NCBI RefSeq assembly: GCF_000280925.3 | Contig: NZ_CP012109.1 | Span: 372,001 to 436,000, forward strand | Direction of reading: 5' to 3' | From: Myxococcus hansupus | GTDB lineage: Bacteria > Myxococcota > Myxococcia > Myxococcales > Myxococcaceae | DNA: 64,000 nt | Shown here: positions 44,511 to 55,237 of the stretch, one piece after another | Numbering within the stretch: position 1 is the first letter of the stretch | Layout of the letters: every line of letters begins with the position of its first letter | Program-made: the position numbers and the translations under genes | Notes under the pieces: model-generated | The model's database searches: none | Told to the model about the DNA's origin: nothing | The model's input: the letters and a program-made list of their open reading frames with translations, nothing else

Positions 44511-44999
44511 TCAGGCGGGGTCGTCCTCGTCCTGCTCGCGGGTGAGGCCCCGGCGGGCGCGGTACCGCTTGATGGCGCGCTCCAGCGGGCGCAGGCCCGC
44601 GAGGCACATCAAGGCGATGGCGGTGGTGGTGAGGGCGGCGAAGGGAAAGCCGAGTCCGGCGGCCAGGCCCACGGAGGCGGTGAGCCAGAGGTTGGCCGCC
44701 GTCGTCAGGCCCTTCACCTGTCCGTTCTGGCGGAGGATGACGCCCGCGCCCAGGAAGCCGATGCCCACCACCACCTGGCTGGCGATGCGGCTGATGTCGC
44801 CCCGGGTCCCCTCGGGCGTGTGCGGGCCCAGCGCCACTTCAATGAAGACGCTGGCCAGCGTGAAACAACAGGCGCCCAGGGAGACGAGGATGTGGGTGCG
44901 CAGCCCCGCGGCCTGGCCGCGCACCTCACGCTCCAGTCCCAGCACGCCACCCAACAGGGCGGCCAGGACCAATCTCAGGGCGACTGTTTGCTCATCCAC
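44511..44999 (-). CDS. MgtC/SapB family membrane protein
   Basis: A 162-residue MgtC-type protein with four to five helices and the family core LGLEREVRGQAAGLRTHILVS, then VVVGIGFLGAGVIL and GLTTAANLWLTAS. The large C-terminal ACT-like domain of true MgtC is missing, as in most non-pathogen members. The start at GTG 44999 has a weak ribosome-binding site. Some members act in magnesium or envelope homeostasis; here the role is open. Confidence 0.92.
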   Translation of the reverse strand: MDEQTVALRLVLAALLGGVLGLEREVRGQAAGLRTHILVSLGACCFTLASVFIEVALGPHTPEGTRGDISRIASQVVVGIGFLGAGVILRQNGQVKGLTTAANLWLTASVGLAAGLGFPFAALTTTAIALMCLAGLRPLERAIKRYRARRGLTREQDEDDPA

Positions 45000-45010
45000 G
45001 AAGGATGAAC

Positions 45011-45607
45011 CTACTCACCCAGCTCGATTTTCTCGTCCTTGTCGGCGTCGTTCAGTTCGGGATTGGGCAGGGTGTCCAGCGTGGCCGTCAGCAGCTTGCT
45101 GGTGGGCACGACGTAGGGGGCCACCTCTTCGCCCAGCTCCTGGACGTACTGGCCAATGCGCTGCTCGTAGTCCGCGTCCTTGGAGTTCCAGCTCCCGGCG
45201 GCCTCGGCGGACCAGACCTCTTCGCCGTCGCGGCAGCGCACGAGCTTCGCCACCACGGCGGCCTCGGCGCCGCTGCCCCTGAGCGCGATTTGCGGCGACA
45301 GCCACAGCACGCCCTCGAGGCCCTCCACGCACAGCGCCTTGAAGGTGGCGTCGGTGGGGACGTCGGGGAGCGCCGCGCTCTCCTTCACCAGGAAGTCCCG
45401 GTTCTGGTTCACCCACTGGCGGGCGATGAGGCTCCACAGCTCGCCCACGGCGACCTTGCCGTCGGGCAGCGGCTGCGTCACCACCACCAGCCGCTTCACC
45501 TGGTGCTTGTCCACCGTGTCGTAGTCGGGGCGGAGCCGCTGGCTCTTCACCGCGGAGCATCCGGACAGCAGGCCCAGCCCGAGCACGGGCAACAGTCGCT
45601 TCATCAT
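45011..45607 (-). CDS. Lipoprotein of unknown function
   Basis: A 198-residue lipoprotein (MMKRLLPVLGLGLLSGC, lipobox LSGC). The mature domain is mixed alpha/beta (RLVVVTQPLPDGKVAVGEL, VLWLSPQIAL) and has two further cysteines (ALCVEG, LVRCRDGEE). It resembles outer-membrane lipoproteins annotated only by genome projects. It follows the RND gene after a terminator hairpin and precedes the MgtC gene by 11 bases. Confidence 0.85.
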   Translation of the reverse strand: MMKRLLPVLGLGLLSGCSAVKSQRLRPDYDTVDKHQVKRLVVVTQPLPDGKVAVGELWSLIARQWVNQNRDFLVKESAALPDVPTDATFKALCVEGLEGVLWLSPQIALRGSGAEAAVVAKLVRCRDGEEVWSAEAAGSWNSKDADYEQRIGQYVQELGEEVAPYVVPTSKLLTATLDTLPNPELNDADKDEKIELGE

Positions 45608-45621
45608 GATGTCCCTCTCCC

Positions 45622-45646
45622 GGCCCCCTTCTTTGGGAAGGGGGCC
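45622..45646 (-). terminator. Terminator after the RND gene
   Basis: Ten-base-pair stem GGCCCCCTTC/GAAGGGGGCC with a 5-base loop between the RND stop (45677) and the next lipoprotein start (45607). Confidence 0.65.
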
Positions 45647-45676
45647 TCCGTCAGATGCACGCCCGGGCCAGACGGC

Positions 45677-48361
45677 TCAGGCCGCCTTCGGCTCGGAGTC
45701 CTTGCCACCGCCAGCCGAGCCGCCCTCACCCGAGGGCTTGCCCGACTCGCGCTGACGCCGGTCGTACATGAGCTGCATCACCGCGGCCAGCACGGTGAAG
45801 GACACCACCAGCGTGGTGATGAGGCCAATGCACGCTACCAGACCCATGGAGCGCAGGCCGTTGTGGGCCGCGGCCAGCAGCGCCGCGAAGGCCACCACGG
45901 CCGTCAGCGTGGAGGACGCCACGGCCGCGCCCACGCTGCGCAGTGCCACCAGGGGGGATGTGCCCTCCAGGAAGCGATGGAGCAGGTAGAGGCCGTGACT
46001 CACGCCGAAGCCCAGGAGGATGGGCAGGATGATGATGTTCATGAAGTTCAGGCGCAGCCCTGTCAGCGCCATGATTCCGAGCATCATCGCCACGCCCACG
46101 CCCAGCGGAATCACCGACGCCAGCGCCAGCTTCACGTTGCGGAAGTCCAGGAAGTGCATGGCCAGGATCCACAGCGCGGTGAGCACCACGGTGAGCTTGC
46201 CGTCCCAGAGGACGATGCGCGCCAGCCGCGCGTAGAGCTGCGTGGCGCCCGCGGCGCGGAACTCCTTCTCCACCGTGGGGGCCTTCGGGTCCCACGCGTC
46301 CTGGTCGAACTTGCCCGGGGTGTACGAGGCCTTGATGACCCGCGTCTCGTCGGAGAACGCCAGCATCTTCTGGCCGTCCATCAGGTCCACGCTGGCGTAG
46401 ATGTACGTCAGGTAGCCGTGGTTCTCCGGCTTGGCGGAGGGCAGGTTGCGGAACTGGGCGGTGTAGTTGGCCGGCACGCCGTGGACGTCGAAGGGCTTGG
46501 CGTCCAGCACCTTCTGGAAGAACTCCGCGTTGGCCTGCATCTCCGGCGGCAGCGCGGCGACGGAGAAGCCGTCCGCCTCGAGCTGCGCCATCTCCGCCTT
46601 CCACTCCTCCAGCACCTTGGCGTTGGCCGCGGCCGTCTCCGCCGGAGGCACGAAGGTGAAGATGCTCACCACCTGGTCGATGGAGGGGTACTTCTCCGGA
46701 TTCTGCGTCAGCTCCCGGTACACACCTTCGGCCTCGTCCAGGTCCTTGGTGTAGATGGCCATCGGGTCGCTGGAGATGTTGAAGCGCTCGTTGATTTCGT
46801 CCTGGAGCAGCACGGACGACATGCCGTCGGGGATGAGCGCGCGGGTGTTGTAGTTGAAGCTGACGCCGTACTTGAGGCGCTCGAAGAAGCCCAGCTCCAC
46901 GCCTTTGGGCGGCTCCTCCGAACCGGCCCAGGGCACCGCGGCGGCGCAGATGAGCGCGACGATGGCCGTGCTGACGCCCAGCACCAGCTTCGGCTTGGGG
47001 ATGCGCAGCTCCTTGCCCGTGGTGGCGGAGTTGGTGGGCGGCGGCTTCATGATGCCGATGAGCTTCTGCGGCAGCTCCGGGTTGATGCGGCCGGCCAGCG
47101 CCAGGATGGACGCGCTCCAGCAGAACAGCGTCAGGCCCAGGATGAGGGTGCCCGCGCCGGCCAGGAAGCCGAACTGGCTGAAGCCGCGGAACTCGCTGAC
47201 CATCAGCACGAAGAAGGAGCCGGCGGTCACCACCGCGGCCACCGCGGCCGGACGGCCCGCGTTCATCACCGCGTCCCGGATGGCCACGTCGTACGGCTTG
47301 CCCGCGCCCAGCTCCAGCCGCGTGCGGAAGATGAAGTGGATGCCGTAGTCGATGCCGAAGCCGAGCAGGATGCCGCCCAGGATGGACGTAATCATGTTCA
47401 GCTCGCCCACCGTCGCGTAGGTGAAGCCGAGCGTGTAGAGCGTTCCCACCACCGTGCCGATGACGACCAGGAAGGTCGGCGCCAGCTTGCGGAAGAAGAT
47501 GATGGTGATGAGGAAGATGGAGCCCAGCGCGATGAGCGTCACCGGCTCCAGCGAATCTTCAATCGCGTAGGAGTCATCCACCGTCGTCTTGTAGGAGCCG
47601 GTGAAGCCGTAGGCGATGGTCTTGTCATCGCCCATCAGCTTGTAGTCCTCGACCAGCTTCACCTTGCCGGGCTGCGCGGAGTACGCGTCAATCTGGCCCT
47701 TGAGCCGCTCCAGGTACTCCTTCGTCTTGCCAATCTCGGTGTTGTCCCACATCGGCTTGACGAGCAGCATCAACATCTTCTTGTCGTTGGAGATGTTGTA
47801 GTCGTCGCGGATGCTCTTCTTGCCAATGGAAGAGTACTTGTCGACCAGGTCCTGCATGTTCAGCTCGACGGGCTTGGAGCCGCCCAGGTCGATGAAGAAC
47901 GGGTTGCTGCGCTTCAGCTTGTCGCGCAGGAACTCCATGATGCGGCGCTTGCCCTCGACCAGGTCCTCCGTCTTCACGAAGAGGACCATGTTCTGCTGGA
48001 TGAACTCGACGGGCAGCTTGTAGGAGACGTTGCGCACGTTCTCCTTGTCCGCCTGGAGGATGGCCGCGAGGTCGTCCGCGGTGCGCTTCATCGCGGCTTC
48101 GTCCGACGAGCGCAGGGCGACCATGAGGAAGCCGCTGCCGCCCACCATGTCGATGACCTGCTTGACGTCCTTCACCTCTTCCAGGTCCTGGGAGATGAGG
48201 TCGAGCTGGTTGGAGTTGATGTGCAGCTTCGACGTTCCCCACAGGGATACGGCCAGCAGGGCCAGCATCACGAGGAGGACGGAGCCTGCCCGCTGGACCA
48301 ACAGTCCGGCGAAGGCGTGGGCGAAACGGGAGTGGGAGTTCGAATTTCTATCGCCGCTCAT
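45677..48361 (-). CDS. RND/MMPL family transporter, HpnN-like
   Basis: An 894-residue MMPL-type RND protein. It has a first helix (~20-40), a large periplasmic loop, five or six helices with GFGIDYGIHFIF, then a second loop and helix set with GFGVSHGLYLLHRF. The two repeats are typical of sterol-sensing/RND lipid transporters, and the size matches HpnN, which moves hopanoids to the outer membrane. No hopanoid gene is visible here. A MlaC-like gene stands two genes upstream, as HpnM does beside HpnN. Confidence 0.9.
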   Translation of the reverse strand: MSGDRNSNSHSRFAHAFAGLLVQRAGSVLLVMLALLAVSLWGTSKLHINSNQLDLISQDLEEVKDVKQVIDMVGGSGFLMVALRSSDEAAMKRTADDLAAILQADKENVRNVSYKLPVEFIQQNMVLFVKTEDLVEGKRRIMEFLRDKLKRSNPFFIDLGGSKPVELNMQDLVDKYSSIGKKSIRDDYNISNDKKMLMLLVKPMWDNTEIGKTKEYLERLKGQIDAYSAQPGKVKLVEDYKLMGDDKTIAYGFTGSYKTTVDDSYAIEDSLEPVTLIALGSIFLITIIFFRKLAPTFLVVIGTVVGTLYTLGFTYATVGELNMITSILGGILLGFGIDYGIHFIFRTRLELGAGKPYDVAIRDAVMNAGRPAAVAAVVTAGSFFVLMVSEFRGFSQFGFLAGAGTLILGLTLFCWSASILALAGRINPELPQKLIGIMKPPPTNSATTGKELRIPKPKLVLGVSTAIVALICAAAVPWAGSEEPPKGVELGFFERLKYGVSFNYNTRALIPDGMSSVLLQDEINERFNISSDPMAIYTKDLDEAEGVYRELTQNPEKYPSIDQVVSIFTFVPPAETAAANAKVLEEWKAEMAQLEADGFSVAALPPEMQANAEFFQKVLDAKPFDVHGVPANYTAQFRNLPSAKPENHGYLTYIYASVDLMDGQKMLAFSDETRVIKASYTPGKFDQDAWDPKAPTVEKEFRAAGATQLYARLARIVLWDGKLTVVLTALWILAMHFLDFRNVKLALASVIPLGVGVAMMLGIMALTGLRLNFMNIIILPILLGFGVSHGLYLLHRFLEGTSPLVALRSVGAAVASSTLTAVVAFAALLAAAHNGLRSMGLVACIGLITTLVVSFTVLAAVMQLMYDRRQRESGKPSGEGGSAGGGKDSEPKAA

Positions 48362-48476
48362 GCGGCGGGGACCCTACCGGCAAAAGCCCTGGCCCGAAAG
48401 GCAAAGCCAAGCCGCCAGGCCGCTGCCCGGCCCCGGGCCCCCGGGGGCGAAAGCCGCGCCCCTTGGGGAATAAAAC

Positions 48477-50615
48477 TCAGTTCGCGGGCGGCGCGGACAC
48501 GCGCAGCACGTCGTTTTCCGGCTCCTTGGGAGGCAAGACGAACGAGCGTGGGTCCCGCGCCAGGTGGGTGAGCACGGCGCGGAGGAAGGGCAGGGCCTCG
48601 CGGCTGGGCACGTCCCGGGCGCGCGCGGCCACCCCCAGCGCCAGGGAGAAGGACACCCCGAAGTTGATGGCGCCCGTCAGGACCATGCCCGCCAGCGCCC
48701 ACAGGAACGCGGGTTGGAGCACCACGTCGGCGCCCAGGGACGTGCCGGCCAGGGCGAGCGAACCGAGCACGAAGGTGACGTGTCGCACATCCAGCGTCAG
48801 CCCGAAGAAGCGGCCCACCACCGGTCCCAGCGCCAGCAGGAAGCCCAGCGCCACGTTGGCGCCCAGGCCCGAGGCCGCGTGCTGGAAGCCATCCGCCAGT
48901 CGTCGCGCGCGCTCCTCGCCCAGCAGCCGGCGCAGCATCGGGTGGTGGGCGAGCGCCTCCGGCAGCCGCCGGTACACGACGAAGTTCTCCAGCCAGCCTC
49001 CGGCCACGCTGCTCATCCACAGCATGACGCCGGTCATGGCCGCGAAGAGCAGCGTGCCGCTCTTCCAGGGGTGGAGCGAGGCCACCGTGGCCTGTGCCTT
49101 GGCGGGGCTCATGAACCCGTGGCCGGTGAGGAACTGGTACCCCAGCGCGAAGACGACGGCCGTGGGCGCCACCACGCCCAGGTTGCCCGCGAAGGCCGCG
49201 AGCTGGGAGCGGGTGATGCGGGGAATGAGCTCCACCAGGCTGGCCAGCCGCTCGCCCCGGGCGCCCTCGCCCACCGCGCCCGCCAGGGTGGCGGCCGTGA
49301 CGGAGGGCTGCTTCGTGGCCAGCGTGAAGCCCAGGAGCTGGATGAGCAAGAAGGCCGCGGCGTAGTTCAGCCCCACGGCCATGAAGGTGAAGAAGGGCGC
49401 CAGCAGCAGGCCGGACAGGAACGTCTTGTTCGCCACCGCGACCGCGGTCACCAGGCCACCGCCCGCCGCGGAGTGCACCATGGCGTGGAAGCCCTCGCGG
49501 GTGCTGGTGATGTAGTGCTCGCCGGAGTGGCCCGCGCGCTCGATGATTTTGCGCGCCAGCATCCGCACGTTGCGCTTCACCAGCTCCACCACGGAGCGGT
49601 CCTCGTGCGCGCGCCGCAGCAGGTCCGACACGAGCGTCATCGCCTCGCGCCAGCGCGCCTCGCCCCGGGGGGAGCCCAGCACCCGGGCAATGGCCTCCAT
49701 GCGCTTCAAGCCCCGGCGGATGCGCTCCAGCCGGTAGACGAGGTCCACGCTGACGCCCCGGTCCTCCAGGTGGCGCGACACGCTGGCCACCACCTGCCGG
49801 CAGTCCGCCACGCACGTGCTCAAATCCCGCAGGGTGTCTGGCGCGCCGTCTCGCGCGAGAACCGAGTCGCACAACATCCGCAGCCTCAGGAAGGGCGAGG
49901 CGCGGAAGGCCGTCTCCGGGCTGCGGTCCCGCACGTCTTCGGCCATGCCCAGCGCCGCCAACTGCACCGCCAGCAGCAGCAGGGCATCCATCAGGTCGGC
50001 GCGGACGCGGGCGGCGGGCGCGGGCTCGGGGGGCTTGGGCTCTCCCACCAGGGCCGCCAACTGCGCCAGGCGCGCGGGCGGCAACCGGGCGAGCCACTTC
50101 GCGTCGTCCGGGTGTGGGAACAGGCGCAGCAGCAGCTCCGACAACTTGCCGGGTTCGGGCACCGCGGGAAGCACGGTCCGGGCGAACCGGTCCGAGGCCT
50201 CGGCGAAGAAGCCCTGTCCGGCGGGCAGGCCCACCTGGGCGAAGAGCGTGAGTCCCCGGCAGCCTTCACAGACGGCGGCCACCAGCCGGGTGACGGCGGC
50301 GCGCATCGCGGGCTCGCCCTCGAGCACGCGCACCAGCAGGGCCAGGCGGCTGTCGGCGGGAGAGATTTCCGGCTCGGCGGCGTCCACCAGCCCGTGGGCG
50401 GGGATGCGCTCGCGCAGCCACTGCATCCAGCGTTCCACCCACTGGAGCCGCTGCTCCAGGGGGCCTTCGGGCACGTCGCACAGCAGCCGGTACAGGTCGC
50501 GCACGGCGGAGTGGCCGGGCGCCCGAGGCGCGTACTGCATGCAGAAGGCGTCCACCTCACGGGCGGAGGGCTGCGGCTTGGTCGCGGCGGGGTGGACGGG
50601 GGTGGGGTCGGTCAT
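48477..50615 (-). CDS. Gcr-type membrane protein (PF10136 family)
   Basis: A 712-residue protein of the family annotated as site-specific recombinase Gcr. Family text is clear: GHSGEHYITSTREGFHAM, then MVHSAAGGGLVTAVAV, GLNYAAAFLLIQLLGFTLATKQPS (in parts). The N-terminal ~300 residues are soluble and helical and the C-terminal half has several membrane helices (GVMLWMSSVAGGWLENF). The helices and lack of any recombinase catalytic residue argue against DNA recombination. The role is unknown; its neighbours are lipid-transport-like. Confidence 0.88.
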   Translation of the reverse strand: MTDPTPVHPAATKPQPSAREVDAFCMQYAPRAPGHSAVRDLYRLLCDVPEGPLEQRLQWVERWMQWLRERIPAHGLVDAAEPEISPADSRLALLVRVLEGEPAMRAAVTRLVAAVCEGCRGLTLFAQVGLPAGQGFFAEASDRFARTVLPAVPEPGKLSELLLRLFPHPDDAKWLARLPPARLAQLAALVGEPKPPEPAPAARVRADLMDALLLLAVQLAALGMAEDVRDRSPETAFRASPFLRLRMLCDSVLARDGAPDTLRDLSTCVADCRQVVASVSRHLEDRGVSVDLVYRLERIRRGLKRMEAIARVLGSPRGEARWREAMTLVSDLLRRAHEDRSVVELVKRNVRMLARKIIERAGHSGEHYITSTREGFHAMVHSAAGGGLVTAVAVANKTFLSGLLLAPFFTFMAVGLNYAAAFLLIQLLGFTLATKQPSVTAATLAGAVGEGARGERLASLVELIPRITRSQLAAFAGNLGVVAPTAVVFALGYQFLTGHGFMSPAKAQATVASLHPWKSGTLLFAAMTGVMLWMSSVAGGWLENFVVYRRLPEALAHHPMLRRLLGEERARRLADGFQHAASGLGANVALGFLLALGPVVGRFFGLTLDVRHVTFVLGSLALAGTSLGADVVLQPAFLWALAGMVLTGAINFGVSFSLALGVAARARDVPSREALPFLRAVLTHLARDPRSFVLPPKEPENDVLRVSAPPAN

Positions 50616-50673
50616 CGGCCAGGCAGGGGGGAGTTCGACTCTACGTGATGCGCCGCCGTCGCGAAAACCGCGG

Positions 50674-50704
50674 GGCGGCCGGGATGCCTGGTGGCCCGGC
50701 CGCC
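50674..50704 (-). terminator. Terminator after the MlaC gene
   Basis: Perfect 10-base-pair stem GGCGGCCGGG/CCCGGCCGCC with an 11-base loop, followed on the minus strand within ten bases by TTTT. Fourteen bases after the stop. Confidence 0.7.
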
Positions 50705-50717
50705 GGGCAGGTGCGGG

Positions 50718-51293
50718 CTACTTCTTCTTCACCTTCGCCAGCTCCGTGCGCATGCGCTCCAGCAGCAGATCCCAGCCGCCCTGCGCCACCAGCGGCTTGA
50801 CCTGCGTGTCGCGGATGTCCTGCAGCATGGACGAGCCCAGCACCGTCACGTCCACGACCTTCCACGCGGCGGCCTCCTTCACCAGCCGGTACTTCAGCTT
50901 CATCTCCTGGGTCTTCAGCGGGTGCTTGATGAAGACGGTGGAGGCCACGGTCGCCTCGTTGCCCTGCACCTGCGCGGGCTCGTAGGTGATGGAGTCCAGG
51001 TTCTTGAAGTTGTCCCGCACGCGAGGGAAGGCGATGTTCGCGAACAGGTCCTGGAACAGCGTGACGAACTCCTTGCGCTGCGCATCGGTGCCCTTGGCCC
51101 AGTCTTCGCCGAGCAGGAACTTGCCCTGCTCCTCGCTGCCGAAGTGCTTGAGGGCCAGCGCGTCACGCTCGTAGCGCACGGACTGCACCACGGTCTTCAC
51201 CGGCTTGGCGACGGCGTCGTCCTTCGCGGCGAGCGCGGGCATGGCGAAAGCGAGGGTGGCCAGGAAGGTGAGGGTACGGAAGCGGGCGTTCAT
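50718..51293 (-). CDS. MlaC/Ttg2D-type phospholipid-binding protein
   Basis: A 191-residue periplasmic protein. The signal peptide ends in ALA (about residue 22). The mature part follows MlaC: EFVTLFQDLFANIAF, then VRDNFKNLDSITYEP and YRLVKEAAAWKVVDVTVLG. It should carry lipid between membranes. It lies upstream of a Gcr-type gene and the HpnN-like gene on the same strand; HpnM, the MlaC-like partner of HpnN, is the closest known parallel. Confidence 0.93.
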   Translation of the reverse strand: MNARFRTLTFLATLAFAMPALAAKDDAVAKPVKTVVQSVRYERDALALKHFGSEEQGKFLLGEDWAKGTDAQRKEFVTLFQDLFANIAFPRVRDNFKNLDSITYEPAQVQGNEATVASTVFIKHPLKTQEMKLKYRLVKEAAAWKVVDVTVLGSSMLQDIRDTQVKPLVAQGGWDLLLERMRTELAKVKKK

Positions 51294-51460
51294 GTCAGGG
51301 GTTCCTCCAGAGCGAATGCCGGACGTCTGTTAGCCCAAGGGAACGTCCGGCGCCTCGCGAAATTCACGCCTGTGGGGATGGCGGCCGTTCGGCCGAACCC
51401 GCCCGGTTGGTGGGCCCTGCCAGATTCCGAAAAGATGAATGATGGAGCCCTCTTGCGCGT

Positions 51461-51488
51461 TTGACTCCTCTAGGACGCGACGTTTAGT
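51461..51488 (+). promoter_or_regulatory. Candidate metK promoter
   Basis: TTGACT, 16 bases, TTTAGT, about 44 bases before the ATG. The rest of the intergenic region (51294-51531) shows a 9-base dyad GCCGGACGT/ACGTCCGGC (51318-51351) nearer the MlaC gene. No known SAM riboswitch was found. Confidence 0.45.
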
Positions 51489-51531
51489 GTCCGCCCCCTG
51501 CGCGCACTCTCAGCGCAGCTTCTGAGACGAC

Positions 51532-52722
51532 ATGCCTACCGACTTCCTGTTCACGTCCGAATCCGTCACTGAAGGCCACCCGGACAAGATCGCCGATCAG
51601 ATCTCCGACGGTGTGCTGGATGCCATCATCGCCAAGGACCCCCAGGCGCGCGTCGCCGTGGAGACGCTCGTCAAGACGGGCCTCGCCATCGTCGCTGGAG
51701 AGGTGACGACGAATTGTTACGTGGACATCCCGAAGATCGTCCGCAGCACCATCTGCCGCATCGGCTACACCGATAGCGCCATGGGCTACGACGGCAACAC
51801 GTGCGGCGTCATGGTGGCCATCGAGGGCCAGAGCCAGGACATCGCCCGGGGCGTCGACAACAAGAAGGACCAGGGCGCCGGCGACCAGGGCATGATGTTC
51901 GGCTTCGCGTGCGACGAGACGCCGGAGCTGATGCCCGCGCCCATCCACTACGCGCACGCCATCACCCGCCGCCTGGCGGACGCGCGCCGCAAGGCGCACC
52001 CGTGGATTCGCCCGGACGGCAAGAGCCAGGTGACGGTGGAGTACCGCGACGGCCGCCCCGCCCGCATCGACGCGGTGGTGGTGTCCACGCAGCACTCCGA
52101 CGAGGTCTCCAACAAGAAGATCCAGGAGGCCATCCGCGAGGACGTCATCGCGAAGGCGCTGCCCAAGAAGCTTATCGACAACAAGACGAAGTTCTTCATC
52201 AACCCCACCGGCCGTTTCGTGGTGGGTGGCCCCATGGGTGACTCCGGCCTGACGGGCCGGAAGATCATCGTGGACACCTACGGCGGCATGGGTCGTCACG
52301 GTGGCGGCGCGTTCAGCGGCAAGGACCCGTCCAAGGTGGACCGCTCCGCCGCGTACATGGGCCGTCACATCGCCAAGACGGTGGTGGCCGCGGGCCTGGC
52401 CCGCCGCTGTGAGGTGCAGGTGTCCTACGCCATCGGCGTGGCCGAGCCCGTCAGCGTGATGGTGGAGACCTTCGGCACCGCCACGGTTCCGGAAGAGCGC
52501 ATCGCCCTGGCCGTCCGCAAGACGTTCGGCCTGCGCCCGCGCGAAATCACCGAGTACCTGGACCTGCTGCGGCCCATCTACCAGAAGACCGCCGCCTACG
52601 GTCACTTCGGCCGCACCGAGAAGGAGTTCACCTGGGAGCGCATCGAGGAGAAGAAGGACGCGCTCCGCGACGCCGCCAAGAGCGCCGCGCCCACGGGTGG
52701 CCGCCGCCTGAAGGCCGTCTGA
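51532..52722 (+). CDS. metK: S-adenosylmethionine synthetase
   Basis: A 396-residue MetK of usual length. Signature stretches are [17 protein letters not shown] near the N-terminus and [19 protein letters not shown]. It makes SAM from methionine and ATP. It is convergent with ahcY, the enzyme that removes the SAH product of methyl transfer, so the locus covers two steps of the methyl cycle. Confidence 0.98.
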   Translation: MPTDFLFTSESVTEGHPDKIADQISDGVLDAIIAKDPQARVAVETLVKTGLAIVAGEVTTNCYVDIPKIVRSTICRIGYTDSAMGYDGNTCGVMVAIEGQSQDIARGVDNKKDQGAGDQGMMFGFACDETPELMPAPIHYAHAITRRLADARRKAHPWIRPDGKSQVTVEYRDGRPARIDAVVVSTQHSDEVSNKKIQEAIREDVIAKALPKKLIDNKTKFFINPTGRFVVGGPMGDSGLTGRKIIVDTYGGMGRHGGGAFSGKDPSKVDRSAAYMGRHIAKTVVAAGLARRCEVQVSYAIGVAEPVSVMVETFGTATVPEERIALAVRKTFGLRPREITEYLDLLRPIYQKTAAYGHFGRTEKEFTWERIEEKKDALRDAAKSAAPTGGRRLKAV

Positions 52723-52741
52723 GTCCGGCTGCCTGACGCCA

Positions 52742-52773
52742 GGCCCCGTGCTTCCTCCACGAAGCGCGGGGCC
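52742..52773 (+). terminator. metK terminator hairpin
   Basis: Stem GGCCCCG/CGGGGCC extended by GCTT/AAGC, 20 bases after the metK stop. Confidence 0.6.
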
Positions 52774-52780
52774 CGCAAGC

Positions 52781-52822
52781 ACACGGGCCGTCTCCCACAT
52801 GGGGAGGCGGCCCGTTGTGTTT
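52781..52822. terminator. Strong terminator between metK and ahcY
   Basis: About 16 paired bases (ACACGGGCCG...TCTCCC with GGGGAGG...CGGCCCGT...TGTGT, few mismatches), a 4-base loop, then TTT on the plus strand. It can serve both convergent genes. The remainder up to 52960 shows nothing else. Confidence 0.75.
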
Positions 52823-52960
52823 CAGCGGATGTTTCACGCCGGTGCGCCCGCTTCCCGTCGCGGCTCAGCCGCGCATGCGGTGCTGGCCGGCCCGCGACTC
52901 TTCGGAACGGCACCGCGGGCCCTCACCCCGCGGCAGGCGGGCGAGGGCTGGTGCATCCGC

Positions 52961-54391
<1,431 letters not shown>

Positions 54392-54484
54392 GGCAATGGC
54401 TCCTGGTCCAGCGGGCGCGGCGTCCGGGCGCGGGAAGTTCGGGTTGGCTTGCTGCGACGACTCACCCTCGCGAGAGACGCGGAC

Positions 54485-54555
54485 AGGTGAGCGCCGTTGG
54501 GTGATTCCCTTCGAGCCTGGGGCCGTGTCCGGCCTCGCAGCGCTCCTCGAAGTCG
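54485..54555 (-). ncRNA. SAH riboswitch upstream of ahcY
   Basis: On the minus strand the leader carries the full SAH-riboswitch core: CTTCGAGGAGCGCTGC, then a stem GGCCG/CGGCC, then CCAGGCTCGAAG, and AACGGCGCTCACC about 15 bases further. The P1 stem CTTCGAG/CTCGAAG, the inner hairpin and the pseudoknot GAGCGC/GCGCTC all pair. It begins at the predicted transcript start and ends about 95 bases before the ahcY ATG. This RNA class binds SAH and turns on SAH-recycling genes. Confidence 0.9.
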
Positions 54556-54561
54556 TGCGGG

Positions 54562-54590
54562 AACCTATGAGAAGGGCCCCATCATTTCAA
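54562..54590 (-). promoter_or_regulatory. Promoter of the ahcY riboswitch transcript
   Basis: Minus-strand TTGAAA (54585-54590), 17 bases, TAGGTT (54562-54567). The expected start, about seven bases on, falls at the first base of the riboswitch. Confidence 0.6.
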
Positions 54591-54640
54591 CGAGAGACTG
54601 CCGCCCCCCAGGGCAGGCGGACAGCCTGCTTCATCCACTT

Positions 54641-55123
54641 TCAGACGCCCACCTGGCGGGGGAACGTGGCCAGGGTGAGGGACTCGGGCGGGACGGACAG
54701 CGCCTTGGGCTCCAGGGGGACACCGGACAGATAGCGCCAGCCGGTGCCGTCATGCCGGAAGTCGGAGCGCTCGACGAAGGAGCGGTCCTTTCCCTTCTCG
54801 AACACCTTCGCGAAGAAGAGCACCTGCGCCAGGCCGCTTTCATCCGGGGCCGCGCGGTCCATCACCACCAGCTTCGGGTACTGGTGCGCCTGGGCGAAGG
54901 CGCGCAGCTCGCGCAGCACCTCGTCCTGGGGCCGCGCGCGGTCCGGGTGGCTGGGGTGCAGCGTGTGCCACAGCCAGGTCACCTCGCGCAGGGCGAAGGC
55001 GCTGTAGCGGCTGCGCATGAGGCGCTCGGCGTCGGGCGGCTCGGCCTCGCCGCGGTGGAAGGGCGCGCAGCACTCGCGGTAGCGCTGGCCGGAGGAGCAG
55101 GGACAGAGGGGGGCAGGGGGCAT
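54641..55123 (-). CDS. YchJ family protein with SEC-C motif
   Basis: A 160-residue YchJ/UPF0225 protein. The N-terminus is a SEC-C zinc motif (CPCSSGQRYRECC) followed by the family text LMRSRYSAFALREVTWLWHTLHPS. The C-terminal part is NTF2-like (VVMDRAAPDESGLAQVLFFA, RSFVERSDFRHDG). The ATG at 55123 fits the family start; longer upstream reading is antisense of uppP. Function unknown. Confidence 0.92.
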   Translation of the reverse strand: MPPAPLCPCSSGQRYRECCAPFHRGEAEPPDAERLMRSRYSAFALREVTWLWHTLHPSHPDRARPQDEVLRELRAFAQAHQYPKLVVMDRAAPDESGLAQVLFFAKVFEKGKDRSFVERSDFRHDGTGWRYLSGVPLEPKALSVPPESLTLATFPRQVGV

Positions 55124-55237
55124 GGTGCGGTCCGAGCCTACCCGTCCCGCGAGGGCCGTGGGTGTCCGTGCGTACAGAGACGGAGGAACACCCTTGCTGG
55201 AGCAAGGGAGCGGGCATACATCCGGGGGCCGCACCCT

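Noticed and set aside
45005..48571. Open frame of 1188 codons on the plus strand
   Set aside because: Antisense to the RND and lipoprotein genes, which have clear family motifs. The composition is low-complexity.
48477..50615. DNA recombinase (the common annotation of Gcr-type proteins)
   Set aside because: The C-terminal half is membrane-embedded and no serine or tyrosine recombinase catalytic motif is visible.
51495..51531. SAM or SAM/SAH riboswitch before metK
   Set aside because: There is a small CTCAG/CTGAG hairpin before the ATG, but none of the conserved core bases of the known classes could be matched.
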